Positions 10,659 through 22,961 of a stretch of 64,000 nucleotides of DNA are shown here, in pieces. Location of the stretch: the NCBI GenBank assembly GCA_954871525.1, contig OX940871.1:14290532-14354531 (forward strand), in the 5' to 3' direction. The translations under genes and the position numbers were made by a program. The notes beneath the pieces were generated by a model. It was given only the letters and a program-made list of their open reading frames with translations, was not told where the DNA came from and searched no databases. The stretch is from Parietaria judaica (taxonomy: Eukaryota; Streptophyta; Magnoliopsida; Rosales; Urticaceae). Positions within the stretch are counted from its first letter, which is position 1; each line of letters starts with the position of its first letter.

Positions 10659-12105
10659 TTGCGTAAAAATTTTAAGATCGATATTGTTCCTTTTCAAGAA
10701 AAAACTAACGTTATTTTAATTAGTACGACCCAAATTAAGGTCTCGACATTAAATTTGGTATCAAGAACGCATCGTACCATCGCTCGTATGGAAACTATGT
10801 TTTTAACGTATCGGTTGTGTTTCTATCGCTTTCACTATGGCTTATTAAAACTATAAGATATTTCTTCGCCATTGATGTATTAAAATAAATAAAAGTGATA
10901 CAATTAAACGTTATTAGGGCGTCGAAATTTTAATTTTTGTTTAAAAATTTTGTTATCACGGTTCTTTACCCTAAAAGAGGAAAAAGACTCAGTTTTTTTG
11001 TCGAGCACGTGTTAATCGTTGCGACAAGATTTTAGGATTGATATAGTACCTTTTCATGAAAAATCTACCGTTATTATTGTTAGTACGACACAAATGAAGG
11101 TCTCGACATTAAATTTGGCATCAAGAACGCATCGGACTATCGCTCATATGGACACTAATTTTTTATTGTATCGGTTGTGTTTTTATCGCTTTCACAATGG
11201 CTTATTGAAACTAGACAATATTTCTTCGCCATTTGCCTATTAATATACGTAAAAGTAATACAATTAAACGTTATTAGGGTGTCGAAAGTTTAGTTTTTGT
11301 TAAAAAAAATCTTTTTATTATGGTTCTTTACCCTATTAGCGAAAAAAAGACTCACTTTTTTTGTCGAGCACGTGTTAGTCGTTGCGACAAGATTTTAGGA
11401 TCGATATTGTTCCTTTTCAAGAAAAAACTAACGTTATTTTAATTAGTACGACCCAAATGAAGGTCTCGACATTAAATTTAGCATCAAGAACGCATCGTAC
11501 CATCGCTCGTATGGAAACTATGTTTTTAACGTATCGGTTGTGTTTCTATCGCTTTCACTATGGCTTATTAAAACTAGAAGATATTTCTTCGCCATTGATG
11601 TATTAAAATAAATAAAAGTGATACAATTAAACGTTATTAGGGCGTCGAAATTTTAATTTTTGTTAAAAAAAATCTTGTTATCACGGTTCTTTACCCTAAA
11701 AGAGGAAAAAGACTCAGTTTTTTCGTCGAGCACGTGTAAATGGTTGCGACAAGATTTTAGGATTGATATCGTACCTTTTCATGAAAAAACTACCGTTATT
11801 ATTGTTAGTACGACACAAATGAAGGTCTCGACATTAAATTTGGCATCAAGAACGCATCGTACTTTCGCTCATATGCACAATAAGTTTTTATTGTATCGGT
11901 TGTGTTTTTATCGCTTTCACAATGGCTTATTGAAACTATAAGATATTTCTTCGCCAGTTACCTATTAATATACGTAAAAGTGATACAATTAAACGTTATT
12001 AGGGTGTCGAAAGTTTAGTTTTTGTTAAAAAAAATCTTTTTATTATGGTTCTTTACCCTATAAGAGAAAAAATACTTAGTTTTTTTGTCGAGCACGTGTT
12101 AGTCG
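10659..12105 (+). repeat. Tetramer HOR copy 5 (1447 bp)
   Basis: A 10659, B 11019, C 11382, D 11744. B shares CATCGGAC with copies 3 and 4 and has a private CACTAATTTT. D has a private CACAATAAG and gains the CTATAAG stop in the long frame (about 11936), which copy 6 shares, while keeping CCAGTTACC. Confidence 0.92.
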
Positions 12106-13551
12106 TTGCGTAAAAATTTTAAGATCGATATTGTTCCTTTTCAAGAAAAAACTAACGTTATTTTAATTAGTACGACCCAAATTAAGGTCTCGACATTAAA
12201 TTTGGTATCAAGAACGCATCGTACCATCGCTCGTATGGAAACTATGTTTTTAACGTATCGGTTGTGTTTCTATCGCTTTCACTATGGCTTATTAAAACTA
12301 TAAGATATTTCTTCGCCATTGATGTATTAAAATAAATAAAAGTGATACAATTAAACGTTATTAGGGCGTCGAAATTTTAATTTTTGTTTAAAAATTTTGT
12401 TATCACGGTTCTTTACCCTAAAAGAGGAAAAAGACTCAGTTTTTTTGTCGAGCACGTGTTAATCGTTGCGACAAGATTTTAGGATTGATATAGTACCTTT
12501 TCATGAAAAATCTACCGTTATTATTGTTAGTACGACACAAATGAAGGTCTCGACATTAAATTTGGCATCAAGAACGCATCGTACTATCGCTCATATGGAC
12601 ACTAAGTTTTTATTGTATCGGTTGTGTTTTTATCGCTTTCACAATGGCTTATTGAAACTAGACAATATTTCTTCGCCATTTGCCTATTAATATACGTAAA
12701 AGTAATACAATTAAACGTTATTAGGGTGTCGAAAGTTTAGTTTTTGTTAAAAAAAATCTTTTTATTATGGTTCTTTACCCTATTAGCGAAAAAAGACTCA
12801 CTTTTTTTGTCGAGCACGTGTTAGTTGTTGCGACAAGATTTTAGGATCGATATTGTTCCTTTTCAAGAAAAAACTAACGTTATTTTAATTAGTACGACCC
12901 AAATGAAGGTCTCGACATTAAATTTGGCATCAAGAACGCATCGTACCATCGCTCGTATGGAAACTATGTTTTTAACGTATCGGTTGTGTTTCTATCGCTT
13001 TCACTATGGCTTATTAAAACTAGAAGATATTTCTTCGCCATTGATGTATTAAAATAAATAAAAGTGATACAATTAAAAGTTATTAGGGCGTCGAAATTTT
13101 AATTTTTGTTAAAAAAAATCTTGTTATCACGGTTCTTTACCCTAAAAGAGGAAAAAGACTCAGTTTTTTCGTCGAGCACGTGTAAATGGTTGCGACAAGA
13201 TTTTAGGATTGATATCGTACCTTTTCATGAAAAAACTACCGTTATTATTGTTAGTACGACACAAATGAAGGTCTCGACATTAAATTTGGCATCAAGAACG
13301 CATCGTACTTTCGCTCATATGCACACTAAGTTTTTATTGTATCGGTTGTGTTTTTATCGCTTTCACAATGGCTTATTGAAACTATAAGATATTTCTTCGC
13401 CAGTTACCTATTAATATACGTAAAAGTGATACAATTAAACGTTATTAGGGTGTCGAAAGTTTAGTTTTTGTTAAAAAAAATCTTTTTATTATGGTTCTTT
13501 ACCCTATAAGAGAAAAAAGACTTAGTTTTTTTGTCGAGCACGTGTTAGTCG
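12106..13551 (+). repeat. Tetramer HOR copy 6 (1446 bp)
   Basis: A 12106, B 12466, C 12828, D 13190. One A is missing from the A-run upstream of C. D carries CTATAAG and CCAGTTACC like copy 5. The AAAGCGG and GGGCGTCAAAA changes of copies 2-4 are absent, so homogenisation was local. Confidence 0.92.
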
Positions 13552-14274
13552 TTGCGTAAAAATTTTAAGATCGATATTGTTCCTTTTCAAGAAAAAACTA
13601 ACGTTATTTTAATTAGTACGACCCAAATTAAGGTCTCGACATTAAATTTGGTATCAAGAACGCATCGTACCATCGCTCGTATGGAAACTATGTTTTTAAC
13701 GTATCGGTTGTGTTTCTATCGCTTTCACTATGGCTTATTAAAACTAGAAGATATTTCTTCGCCATTGATGTATTAAAATAAATAAAAGTGATACAATTAA
13801 ACGTTATTAGGGCGTCGAAATTTTAATTTTTGTTTAAAAATTTTGTTATCACGGTTCTTTACCCTAAAAGAGGAAAAAGACTCAGTTTTTTTGTCGAGCA
13901 CGTGTTAATCGTTGCGACAAGATTTTAGGATTGATATAGTACCTTTTCATGAAAAATCTACCGTTATTATTGTTAGTACGACACAAATGAAGGTCTCGAC
14001 ATTAAATTTGGCATCAAGAACGCATCGTACTATCGCTCATACGGACACTAAGTTTTTATTGTATCGGTTGTGTTTTTATCGCTTTCACAATGGCTTATTG
14101 AAACTAGACAATATTTCTTCGCCATTTGCCTATTAATATACGTAAAAGTGATACAATTAAACGTTATTAGGGTGTCGAAAGTTTAGTTTTTGTTAAAAAA
14201 AATCTCTTTATTATGGTTCTTTACCCTATTATAGAAAAAAAGACACACTTTTTTTGTCGAGCACGTGTTAGTCG
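13552..14274 (+). repeat. Transition dimer between tetramer and octamer HORs
   Basis: A-type Y at 13552 and B-type X at 13912. The A monomer keeps TTGCGTAAAA, CAAATTAAGG and the GTTTAAAAAT spacer, but its 3' end has CTAGAAG like C and not the CTATAAG stop. The B monomer has CATACGGACAC in place of CATATGGACAC; this change marks the equivalent position (B') of every octamer copy to the right (16807, 25494, and modified at 19702 and 22599). This dimer is therefore the join between the two HOR types. Confidence 0.85.
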
Positions 14275-17169
14275 TTGCGACAAGATTTTAGGATCGATAT
14301 TGTTCCTTTTCAAGAAAAAACTAACGTTATTTTAATTAGTACGACCCAAATGAAGGTCTCGACATTAAATTTGGCATCAAGAACTCATTGTACCATCGCT
14401 CGTATGGAAACTATGTTTTTAACGTATCGGTTGTGTTTCTATCGCTTTCACTATGGCTTATTAAAACTAGAAGATATTTCTTCGCCATTGATGTATTAAA
14501 ATAAATAAAAGTGATACAATTAAACGTTATTAGGGCGTCGAAATTTTAATTTTTGTTAAAAAAAATCTTGTTATCACGGTTCTTTACCCTAAAAGAGGAA
14601 AAAGACTCAGTTTTTTCGTCGAGCACGTGTAAATGGTTGCGACAAGATTTTATGATTGATATCGTACCTTTTCATGAAAAAACTACCGTTATTATTGTTA
14701 GTACGACACAAATGAAGGACTCGACATTCAATTTGGCATCAAGAACGCAACGTACTATCGCTCATATGGACACTAAGTTTTTATTGTATCGGTTGTGTTT
14801 TTATTGCTTTCACAATGGCTTATTGAAACTAGAAGATATTTCTTCACCATTTACCTATTAATATACGTAAAAGTGATACAATTAAACACTATTAGGGTGT
14901 CGTAAGTTTAGTTTTTGTCAAAAAAAATCTTTTTATTATGGTTCTTTACCCTATAAGAGAAAAAAAGACTCACTTTTTTTGTCGAGCACGTGTTAGTCGT
15001 TGCGACAAGATTTTAGGATCGATATTGTTCCTTTTCAATAAAAAACTAACGTTATTTTAATTAGTACGACCCAAATGAAGCTCTCAACATTAAATTTGGC
15101 ATCAAGAACGCATCGTACCATCGCTCGTATGGAAACTATGTTTTTAACGTATCGGTTGTGTTTCTATCGCTTTCACTATGGCTTATTAAAACTAGAAGAT
15201 ATTTCTTCGCCATTGATGTATTAAAATAAATAAAAGTGATACAATTAAACGTTATTAGGGCGTCGAAATTTTAATTTTTGTTAAAAAATCTTGTTATCAC
15301 GGTTCTTTACGCTAAAAGAGGAAAAAGACTCAGTTTTTTCGTCGAGCACGTGTTAATCGTTGCGACAAGATTTTAGGATTGATATAGTACCTTTTCATGA
15401 AAAAACTACCGTTATTATTGTTAGTACAACACAAATGAAGGTCTCGACATTAAATTTGGCATCAAGAACGCATCGTACTATCGCTCATATGGACACTAAG
15501 TTTTTATTGTATCGGTTGTGTTTTTATCGCTTTCACAATGGCTTATTGAAACTAGACAATATTTCTTCGCCATTTGCCTATTAATATACGTAAAAGTGAT
15601 ACAATTAAACGTTATTAGGGTGTCGAAAGTTTAATTTTTGTAAAAAAAATCTTTTTATTATGGTTCTTTACCCTATTAGAGAAAAAAAGACTCACTTTTT
15701 TTGTCGAGCACGTGTTAGTCGTTGCGACAAGATTTTAGGATCGATATTGTTCCTTTTCAAGAAAAAACTAACGTTATTTTAATTAGTACGACCCAAATGA
15801 AGGTCTCGACATTAAATTTGGCATCAAGAACGCATCGTACCATCGCTCGTATCGAAACTATGTTTTTAACGTATCGGTTGTGTTTCTATCGCTTTCACTA
15901 TGGCTTATTAAAACTAGAAGATATTTCTTCGCCATTGATGTATTAAAATAAATAAAAGTGATACAATTAAACGTTATTAGGGCGTCGAAATTTTAATTTT
16001 TGTTAAAAAAAATCTTGTTATCACGGTTCTTTACCCTAAAAGAGGAAAAAGACTCAGTTTTTTTGTCGAGCACGTGTAAATGGTTGCGACAAGATTTTAG
16101 GATTGATATAGTACCTTTTCATGAAAAAACTACCGTTATTATTGTTAGTACGACACAAATGAAGGTCTCGACATTAAATTTGGCATCAAGAACGCATCGT
16201 ACTATCGCTCATATGGACACTAAGTTTTTATTGTATCGGTTGTGTTTTTATCGCTTTCACAATGGCTTATTGAAACTAGAAGATATTTCTTCGCCATTTA
16301 CCTATAAATATACGTAAAAGTGATACAATTAAACGTTATTAGGGTGTCGTAAGTTTAGTTTTTGTCAAAAAAAATCTTTTTATTATGGTTCTTTACACTA
16401 TAAGAAAAAAAAAGACTCACTTTTTTTGTCGAGCACGTGTTAGTCGTTGCGACAAGATTTTAGGATCGATATTGTTCCTTTTCAAGAAAAAACTAACGTT
16501 ATTTTAATTAGTACGACCCAAATGAAGGTCTCGACATTAAATTTGGCATCAAGAACGCATCGTACCATCGCTCGTATGGAAACTATGTTTTTAACGTATC
16601 GGTTGTGTTTCTATCGCTTTCACTATGGCTTATTAAAACTAGAAGATATTTCTTCGCCATTGATGTATTAAAATAAATAAAAGTGATACAAGTAAACGTT
16701 ATTAGGGCGTCGAAATTTTAATTTTTGTTAAAAAATCTTGTTATCACGGTTCTTTACCCTAAAAGAGGAAAAAGACTCAGTTTTTTTGTCGAGCACGTGT
16801 TAATCGTTGCGACAAGATTTTAGGATTGATATAGTACCTTTTCATGAAAAATCTACCGTTATTATTGTTAGTACGACACAAATGAAGGTCTCGACATTAA
16901 ATTTGGCATCAAGAACGCATCGTACTATCGCTCATACGGACACTAAGTTTTTATTGTATCGGTTGTGTTTTTATCGCTTTCACAATGGCTTATTGAAACT
17001 AGACAATATTTCTTCGCCATTTGCCTATTAATATACGTAAAAGTAATACAATTAAACGTTATTAGGGTGTCGAAAGTTTAGTTTTTGTTAAAAAAAATCT
17101 CTTTATTATGGTTCTTTACCCTATTAGAGAAAAAAAGACTCACTTTTTTTGTCGAGCACGTGTTAGTCG
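14275..17169 (+). repeat. Octamer HOR copy 1 (2895 bp)
   Basis: Monomers: C' 14275 (CATTGTACC), D' 14637 (AAGGACTCGAC, CGCAACGTAC), E 15000 (TTCAATAAAA, AAGCTCTC), F 15360 (X like B), G 15722 (Y like C), H 16084 (5' spacer like D, body like B), I 16447 (Y), B' 16807 (CATACGG). The eight monomers form two diverged tetramers, C'-D'-E-F and G-H-I-B'. Private changes here are TATGATTGAT in D', AAACACTATTAGG near 14885 and a cluster around GAACTCATTG. Confidence 0.92.
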
Positions 17170-20065
17170 TTGCGACAAGATTTTAGGATCGATATTGTTC
17201 CTTTTCAAGAAAAAACTAACGTTATTTTAATTAGTACGACCCAAATGAAGGTCTCGACATTAAATTTGGCATCAAGAACGCATTGTACCATCGCTCGTAT
17301 GGAAACTATGTTTTTAACGTATCGGTTGTGTTTCTATCGCTTTCACTATGGCTTATTAAAACTAGAAGATATTTCTTCGCCATTGATGTATTAAAATATA
17401 TAAAAGTGATACAATTAAACGTTATTAGGGCGTCGAAATTTTAATTTTTGTTAAAAAAAATCTTGTTATCACGGTTCTTTACCCTAAAAGAGGAAAAAGA
17501 CTCAGTTTTTTCGTCGAGCACGTGTAAATGGTTGCGACAAGATTTTAGGAGTGATATCGTACCTTTTCATGAAAAAACTACCGTTATTATTGTTAGTACG
17601 ACACAAATGAAGGACTCGACATTAAATTTGGCATCAAGAACGCAACGTACTATCGCTCATATGGACACTAAGTTTTTATTGTATCGGTTGTGTTTTTATT
17701 GCTTTCACAATGGCTTATTGAAACTAGAAGATATTTCTTCACCATTTACCTATTAATATACGTAAAAGTGATACAATTAAACGTTATTAGGGTGTCGTAA
17801 GTTTAGTTTTTGTCAAAAAAAATCTTTTTATTATGGTTCTTTACCCTATAAGAGAAAAAAAGACTCACTTTTTTTGTCGAGCATGTGTTAGTCGTTGCGA
17901 CAAGATTTTAGGATCGATATTGTTCCTTTTCAATAAAAACTAACGTTATTTTAATTAGTACGACCCAAATGAAGCTCTCGACATTAAATTTGGCATCAAG
18001 AACGCATCGTATCATCGCTCGTATGGAAACTATGTTTTTAACGTATCGGTTGTGTTTCTATCGCTTTCACTATGGCTTATTAAAACTAGAAGATATTTCT
18101 TCGCCATTGATGTATTAAAATAAATAAAAGTGATACAATTAAACGTTATTAGGGCGTCGAAATTTTAATTTTTGTTAAAAAATCTTGTTATCACGGTTCT
18201 TTACGCTAAAAGAGGAAAAAGGCTCAGTTTTTTCGTCGAGCACGTGTTAATCGTTGCGACAAGATTTTAGGATTGATATAGTACCTTTTCATGAAAAAAC
18301 TACCGTTATTATTGTTAGTACGACACAAATGAAGGTCTCGACATTAAATTTGGCATCAAGAACGCATCGTACTATCGCTCATATGGACACTAAGTTTTTA
18401 TTGTATCGGTTGTGTTTTTATCGCTTTCACAATGGCTTATTGAAACTAGACAATATTTCTTCGCCATTTGCCTATTAATATACGTAAAAGTGATACAATT
18501 AAACGTTATTAGGGTGTCGAAAGTTTAGTTTTTGTTAAAAAAAATCTTTTTATTATGGTTCTTTACCTTATTAGAGAAAAAAAGACTCACTTTTTTTGTC
18601 GAGCACGTGTTAGTCGTTGCGACAAGATTTTAGGATCGATATTGTTCCTTTTCAAGAAAAAACTAACGTTATTTTAATTAGTACGACCCAAATGAAGGTC
18701 TCGACATTAAATTTGGCATCAAGAACGCATCGTACCATCGCTCGTATGGAAACTATGTTTTTAACGTATCGGTTGTGTTTCTATCGCTTTCACTATGGCT
18801 TATTAAAACTAGAAGATATTTCTTCGCCATTGATGTATTAAAATAAATAAAAGTGATACAATTAAACGTTATTAGGGCGTCGAAATTTTAATTTTTGTTA
18901 AAAAAAATCTTGTTATCACGGTTCTTTACCCTAAAAGAGGAAAAAGACTCAGTTTTTTTGTCGAGCACGTGTAAATGGTTGCGACAAGATTTTAGGATTG
19001 ATATAGTACCTTTTCATGAAAAAACTACCGTTATTATTGTTAGTACGACACAAATGAAGGTCTCGACATTAAATTTGGCATCAAGAACGCATCGTACTAT
19101 CGCTCATATGGACACTAAGTTTTTATTGTATCGGTTGTGTTTTTATCGCTTTCACAATGGCTTATTGAAACTAGAAGATATTTCTTCGCCATTTACCTAT
19201 TAATATACGTAAAAGTGATACAATTAAACGTTATTAGGGTGTCGTAAGTTTAGTTTTTGTCAAAAAAAATCTTTTTATTATGGTTCTTTACACTATAAGA
19301 GAAAAAAAGACTCACTTTTTTTGTCGAGCACGTGTTAGTCGTTGCGACAAGATTTTAGGATCGATATTGTTCCTTTTCAAGAAAAAACTAACGTTATTTT
19401 AATTAGTACGACCCAAATGAAGGTCTCGACATTAAATTCGGCATCAAGAACGCATCGTACCATCGCTCGTATGGAAACTATGTTTTTAACGTATCGGTTG
19501 TGTTTCTATCGCTTTCACTATGGCTTATTAAAACTAGAAGATATTTCTTCGCCATTGATGTATTAAAATAAATAAAAGTGATACAAGTAAACGTTATTAG
19601 GGCGTCGAAATTTTAATTTTTGTTAAAAAATCTTGTTATCACGGTTCTTTACCCTAAAAGAGGAAAAAGACTCAGTTTTTTTGTCGAGCACGTGTTAATC
19701 GTTGCGACAAGATTTTAGGATTGATATAGTACCTTTTCATGAAAAATCTACCGTTATTATTGTTAGTACGACACAAATGAAGGTCTCGACATTAAATTTG
19801 GCATCAAGAACGCATCGTACTATCGCTCAGAACGGACACTAAGTTTTTATTGTATCGGTTGTGTTTTTATCGCTTTCACAATGGCTTATTGAAACTAGAC
19901 AATATTTCTTCGCCATTTGCCTATTAATATACGTAAAAGTAATACAATTAAACGTTATTAGGGTGTCGAAAGTTTAGTTTTTGTTAAAAAAAATCTCTTT
20001 ATTATGGTTCTTTACCCTATTAGAGAAAAAAAGACTCACTTTTTTTGTCGAGCACGTGTTAGTCG
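17170..20065 (+). repeat. Octamer HOR copy 2 (2896 bp)
   Basis: Starts with C' at 17170. D' has GGAGTGATATC, E follows GAGCATGTG (17881) and has CGTATCATCG; all three recur in copies 3 and 4 but not copy 1. The I monomer at 19342 has AAATTCGGC, and the B' monomer at 19702 carries an extra base (CAGAACGG at 19828-19835), both shared with copy 3. Confidence 0.92.
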
Positions 20066-22961
20066 TTGCGACAAGATTTTAGGATCGATATTGTTCCTTT
20101 TCAAGAAAAAACTAACGTTATTTTAATTAGTACGACCCAAATGAAGGTCTCGACATTAAATTTGGCATCAAGAACGCATTGTACCATCGCTCGTATGGAA
20201 ACTATGTTTTTAACGTATCGGTTGTGTTTCTATCGCTTTCACTATGGCTTATTAAAACTAGAAGATATTTCTTCGCCATTGATGTATTAAAATAAATAAA
20301 AGTGATACAATTAAACGTTATTAGGGCGTCGAAATTTTAATTTTTGTTAAAAAAAATCTTGTTATCACGGTTCTTTACCCTAAAAGAGGAAAAAGACTCA
20401 GTTTTTTCGTCGATCACGTGTAAATGGTTGCGACAAGATTTTAGGAGTGATATCGTACCTTTTCATGAAAAAACTACCGTTATTATTGTTAGTACGACAC
20501 AAATGAAGGACTCGACATTAAATTTGGCATCAAGAACGCAACGTACTATCGCTCATATGGACACTAAGTTTTTATTGTATCAGTTGTGTTTTTATTGCTT
20601 TCACAATGGCTTATTGAAACTAGAAGATATTTCTTCACCATTTACCTATTAATATACGTAAAAGTGATACAATTAAACGTTATTAGGGTGTCGTAAGTTT
20701 AGTTTTTGTCAAAAAAAATCTTTTTATTATGGTTCTTTACCCTATAAGAGAAAAAAAGACTCACTTTTTTTGTCGAGCATGTGTTAGTCGTTGCGACAAG
20801 ATTTTAGGATCGATATTGTTCCTTTTCAATAAAAACTAACGTTATTTTAATTAGTACGACCCAAATGAAGCTCTCGACATTAAATTTGGCATCAAGAACG
20901 CATCGTATCATCGCTCGTATGGAAACTATGTTTTTAACGTATCGGTTGTGTTTCTATCGCTTTCACTATGGCTTATTAAAACTAGAAGATATTTCTTCGC
21001 CATTGATGTATTAAAATAAATAAAAGTGATACAATTAAACGTTATTAGGGCGTCGAAATTTTAATTTTTGTTAAAAAATCTTGTTATCACGGTTCTTTAC
21101 GCTAAAAGAGGAAAAAGACTCAGTTTTTTCGTCGAGCACGTGTTAATCGTTGCGACAAGATTTTAGGATTGATATAGTACCTTTTCATGAAAAAACTACC
21201 GTTATTATTGTTAGTACGACACAAATGAAGGTCTCGACATTAAATTTGGCATCAAGAATGCATCGTACTATCGCTCATATGGACACTAAGTTTTTATTGT
21301 ATCGGTTGTGTTTTTATCGCTTTCACAATGGCTTATTGAAACTAGACAATATTTCTTCGCCATTTGCCTATTAATATACGTAAAAGTGATACAATTAAAC
21401 GTTATTAGGGTGTCGAAAGTTTAGTTTTTGTTAAAAAAAATCTTTTTATTATGGTTCTTTACCCTATTAGAGAAAAAAAGACTCACTTTTTTTGTCGAGC
21501 ACGTGTTAGTCGTTGCGACAAGATTTTAGGATCGATATTGTTCCTTTTCAAGAAAAAACTAACGTTATTTTAATTAGTACGACCCAAATGAAGGTCTCGA
21601 CATTAAATTTGGCATCAAGAACGCATCGTACCATCGCTCGTATGGAAACTATGTTTTTAACGTATCGGTTGTGTTTCTATCGCTTTCACTATGGCTTATT
21701 AAAACTAGAAGATATTTCTTCGCCATTGATGTATTAAAATAAATAAAAGTGATACAATTAAACGTTATTAGGGCGTCGAAATTTTAATTTTTGTTAAAAA
21801 AAATCTTGTTATCACGGTTCTTTACCCTAAAAGAGGAAAAAGACTCAGTTTTTTTGTCGAGCACGTGTAAATGGTTGCGACAAGATTTTAGGATTGATAT
21901 AGTACCTTTTCATGAAAAAACTACCGTTATTATTGTTAGTACGACACAAATGAAGGTCTCGACATTAAATTTGGCATCAAGAACGCATCGTACTATCGCT
22001 CATATGGACACTAAGTTTTTATTGTATCGGTTGTGTTTTTATCGCTTTCACAATGGCTTATTGAAACTAGAAGATATTTCTTCGCCATTTACCTATTAAT
22101 ATACGTAAAAGTGATACAATTAAACGTTATTAGGGTGTCGTAAGTTTAGTTTTTGTCAAAAAAAATCTTTTTATTATGGTTCTTTACACTATAAGAGAAA
22201 AAAAGACTCACTTTTTTTGTCGAGCACGTGTTAGTCGTTGCCACAAGATTTTAGGATCGATATTGTTCCTTTTCAAGAAAAAACTAACGTTATTTTAATT
22301 AGTACGACCCAAATGAAGGTCTCGACATTAAATTCGGCATCAAGAACGCATCGTACCATCGCTCGTATGGAAACTATGTTTTTAACGTATCGGTTGTGTT
22401 TCTATCGCTTTCACTATGGCTTATTAAAACTAGAAGATATTTCTTCGCCATTGATGTATTAAAATAAATAAAAGTGATACAAGTAAACGTTATTAGGGCG
22501 TCGAAATTTTAATTTTTGTTAAAAAAATCTTGTTATCACGGTTCTTTACCCTAAAAGAGGAAAAAGACTCAGTTTTTTTGTCGAGCACGTGTTAATCGTT
22601 GCGACAAGATTTTAGGATTGATATAGTACCTTTTCATGAAAAATCTACCGTTATTATTGTTAGTACGACACAAATGAAGGTCTCGACATTAAATTTGGCA
22701 TCAAGAACGCATCGTACTATCGCTCAGAACGGACACTAAGTTTTTATTGTATCGGTTGTGTTTTTATCGCTTTCACAATGGCTTATTGAAACTAGACAAT
22801 ATTTCTTCGCCATTTGCCTATTAATATACGTAAAAGTAATACAATTAAACGTTATTAGGGTGTCGAAAGTTTAGTTTTTGTTAAAAAAATCTCTTTATTA
22901 TGGTTCTTTACCCTATTAGAGAAAAAAAGACTCACTTTTTTTGTCGAGCACGTGTTAGTCG
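20066..22961 (+). repeat. Octamer HOR copy 3 (2896 bp)
   Basis: Starts with C' at 20066. Shares GGAGTGATATC, GAGCATGTG and CGTATCATCG with copies 2 and 4. F at 21150 has GAATGCATCG, repeated at 24046 in copy 4. I (22238) has AAATTCGGC plus a private TTGCCACAAG, and B' (22599) again has CAGAACGG (22725-22732). The private markers show that 18.6-21.5 and 21.5-24.4 kb are the most recent duplicate pair. Confidence 0.92.
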
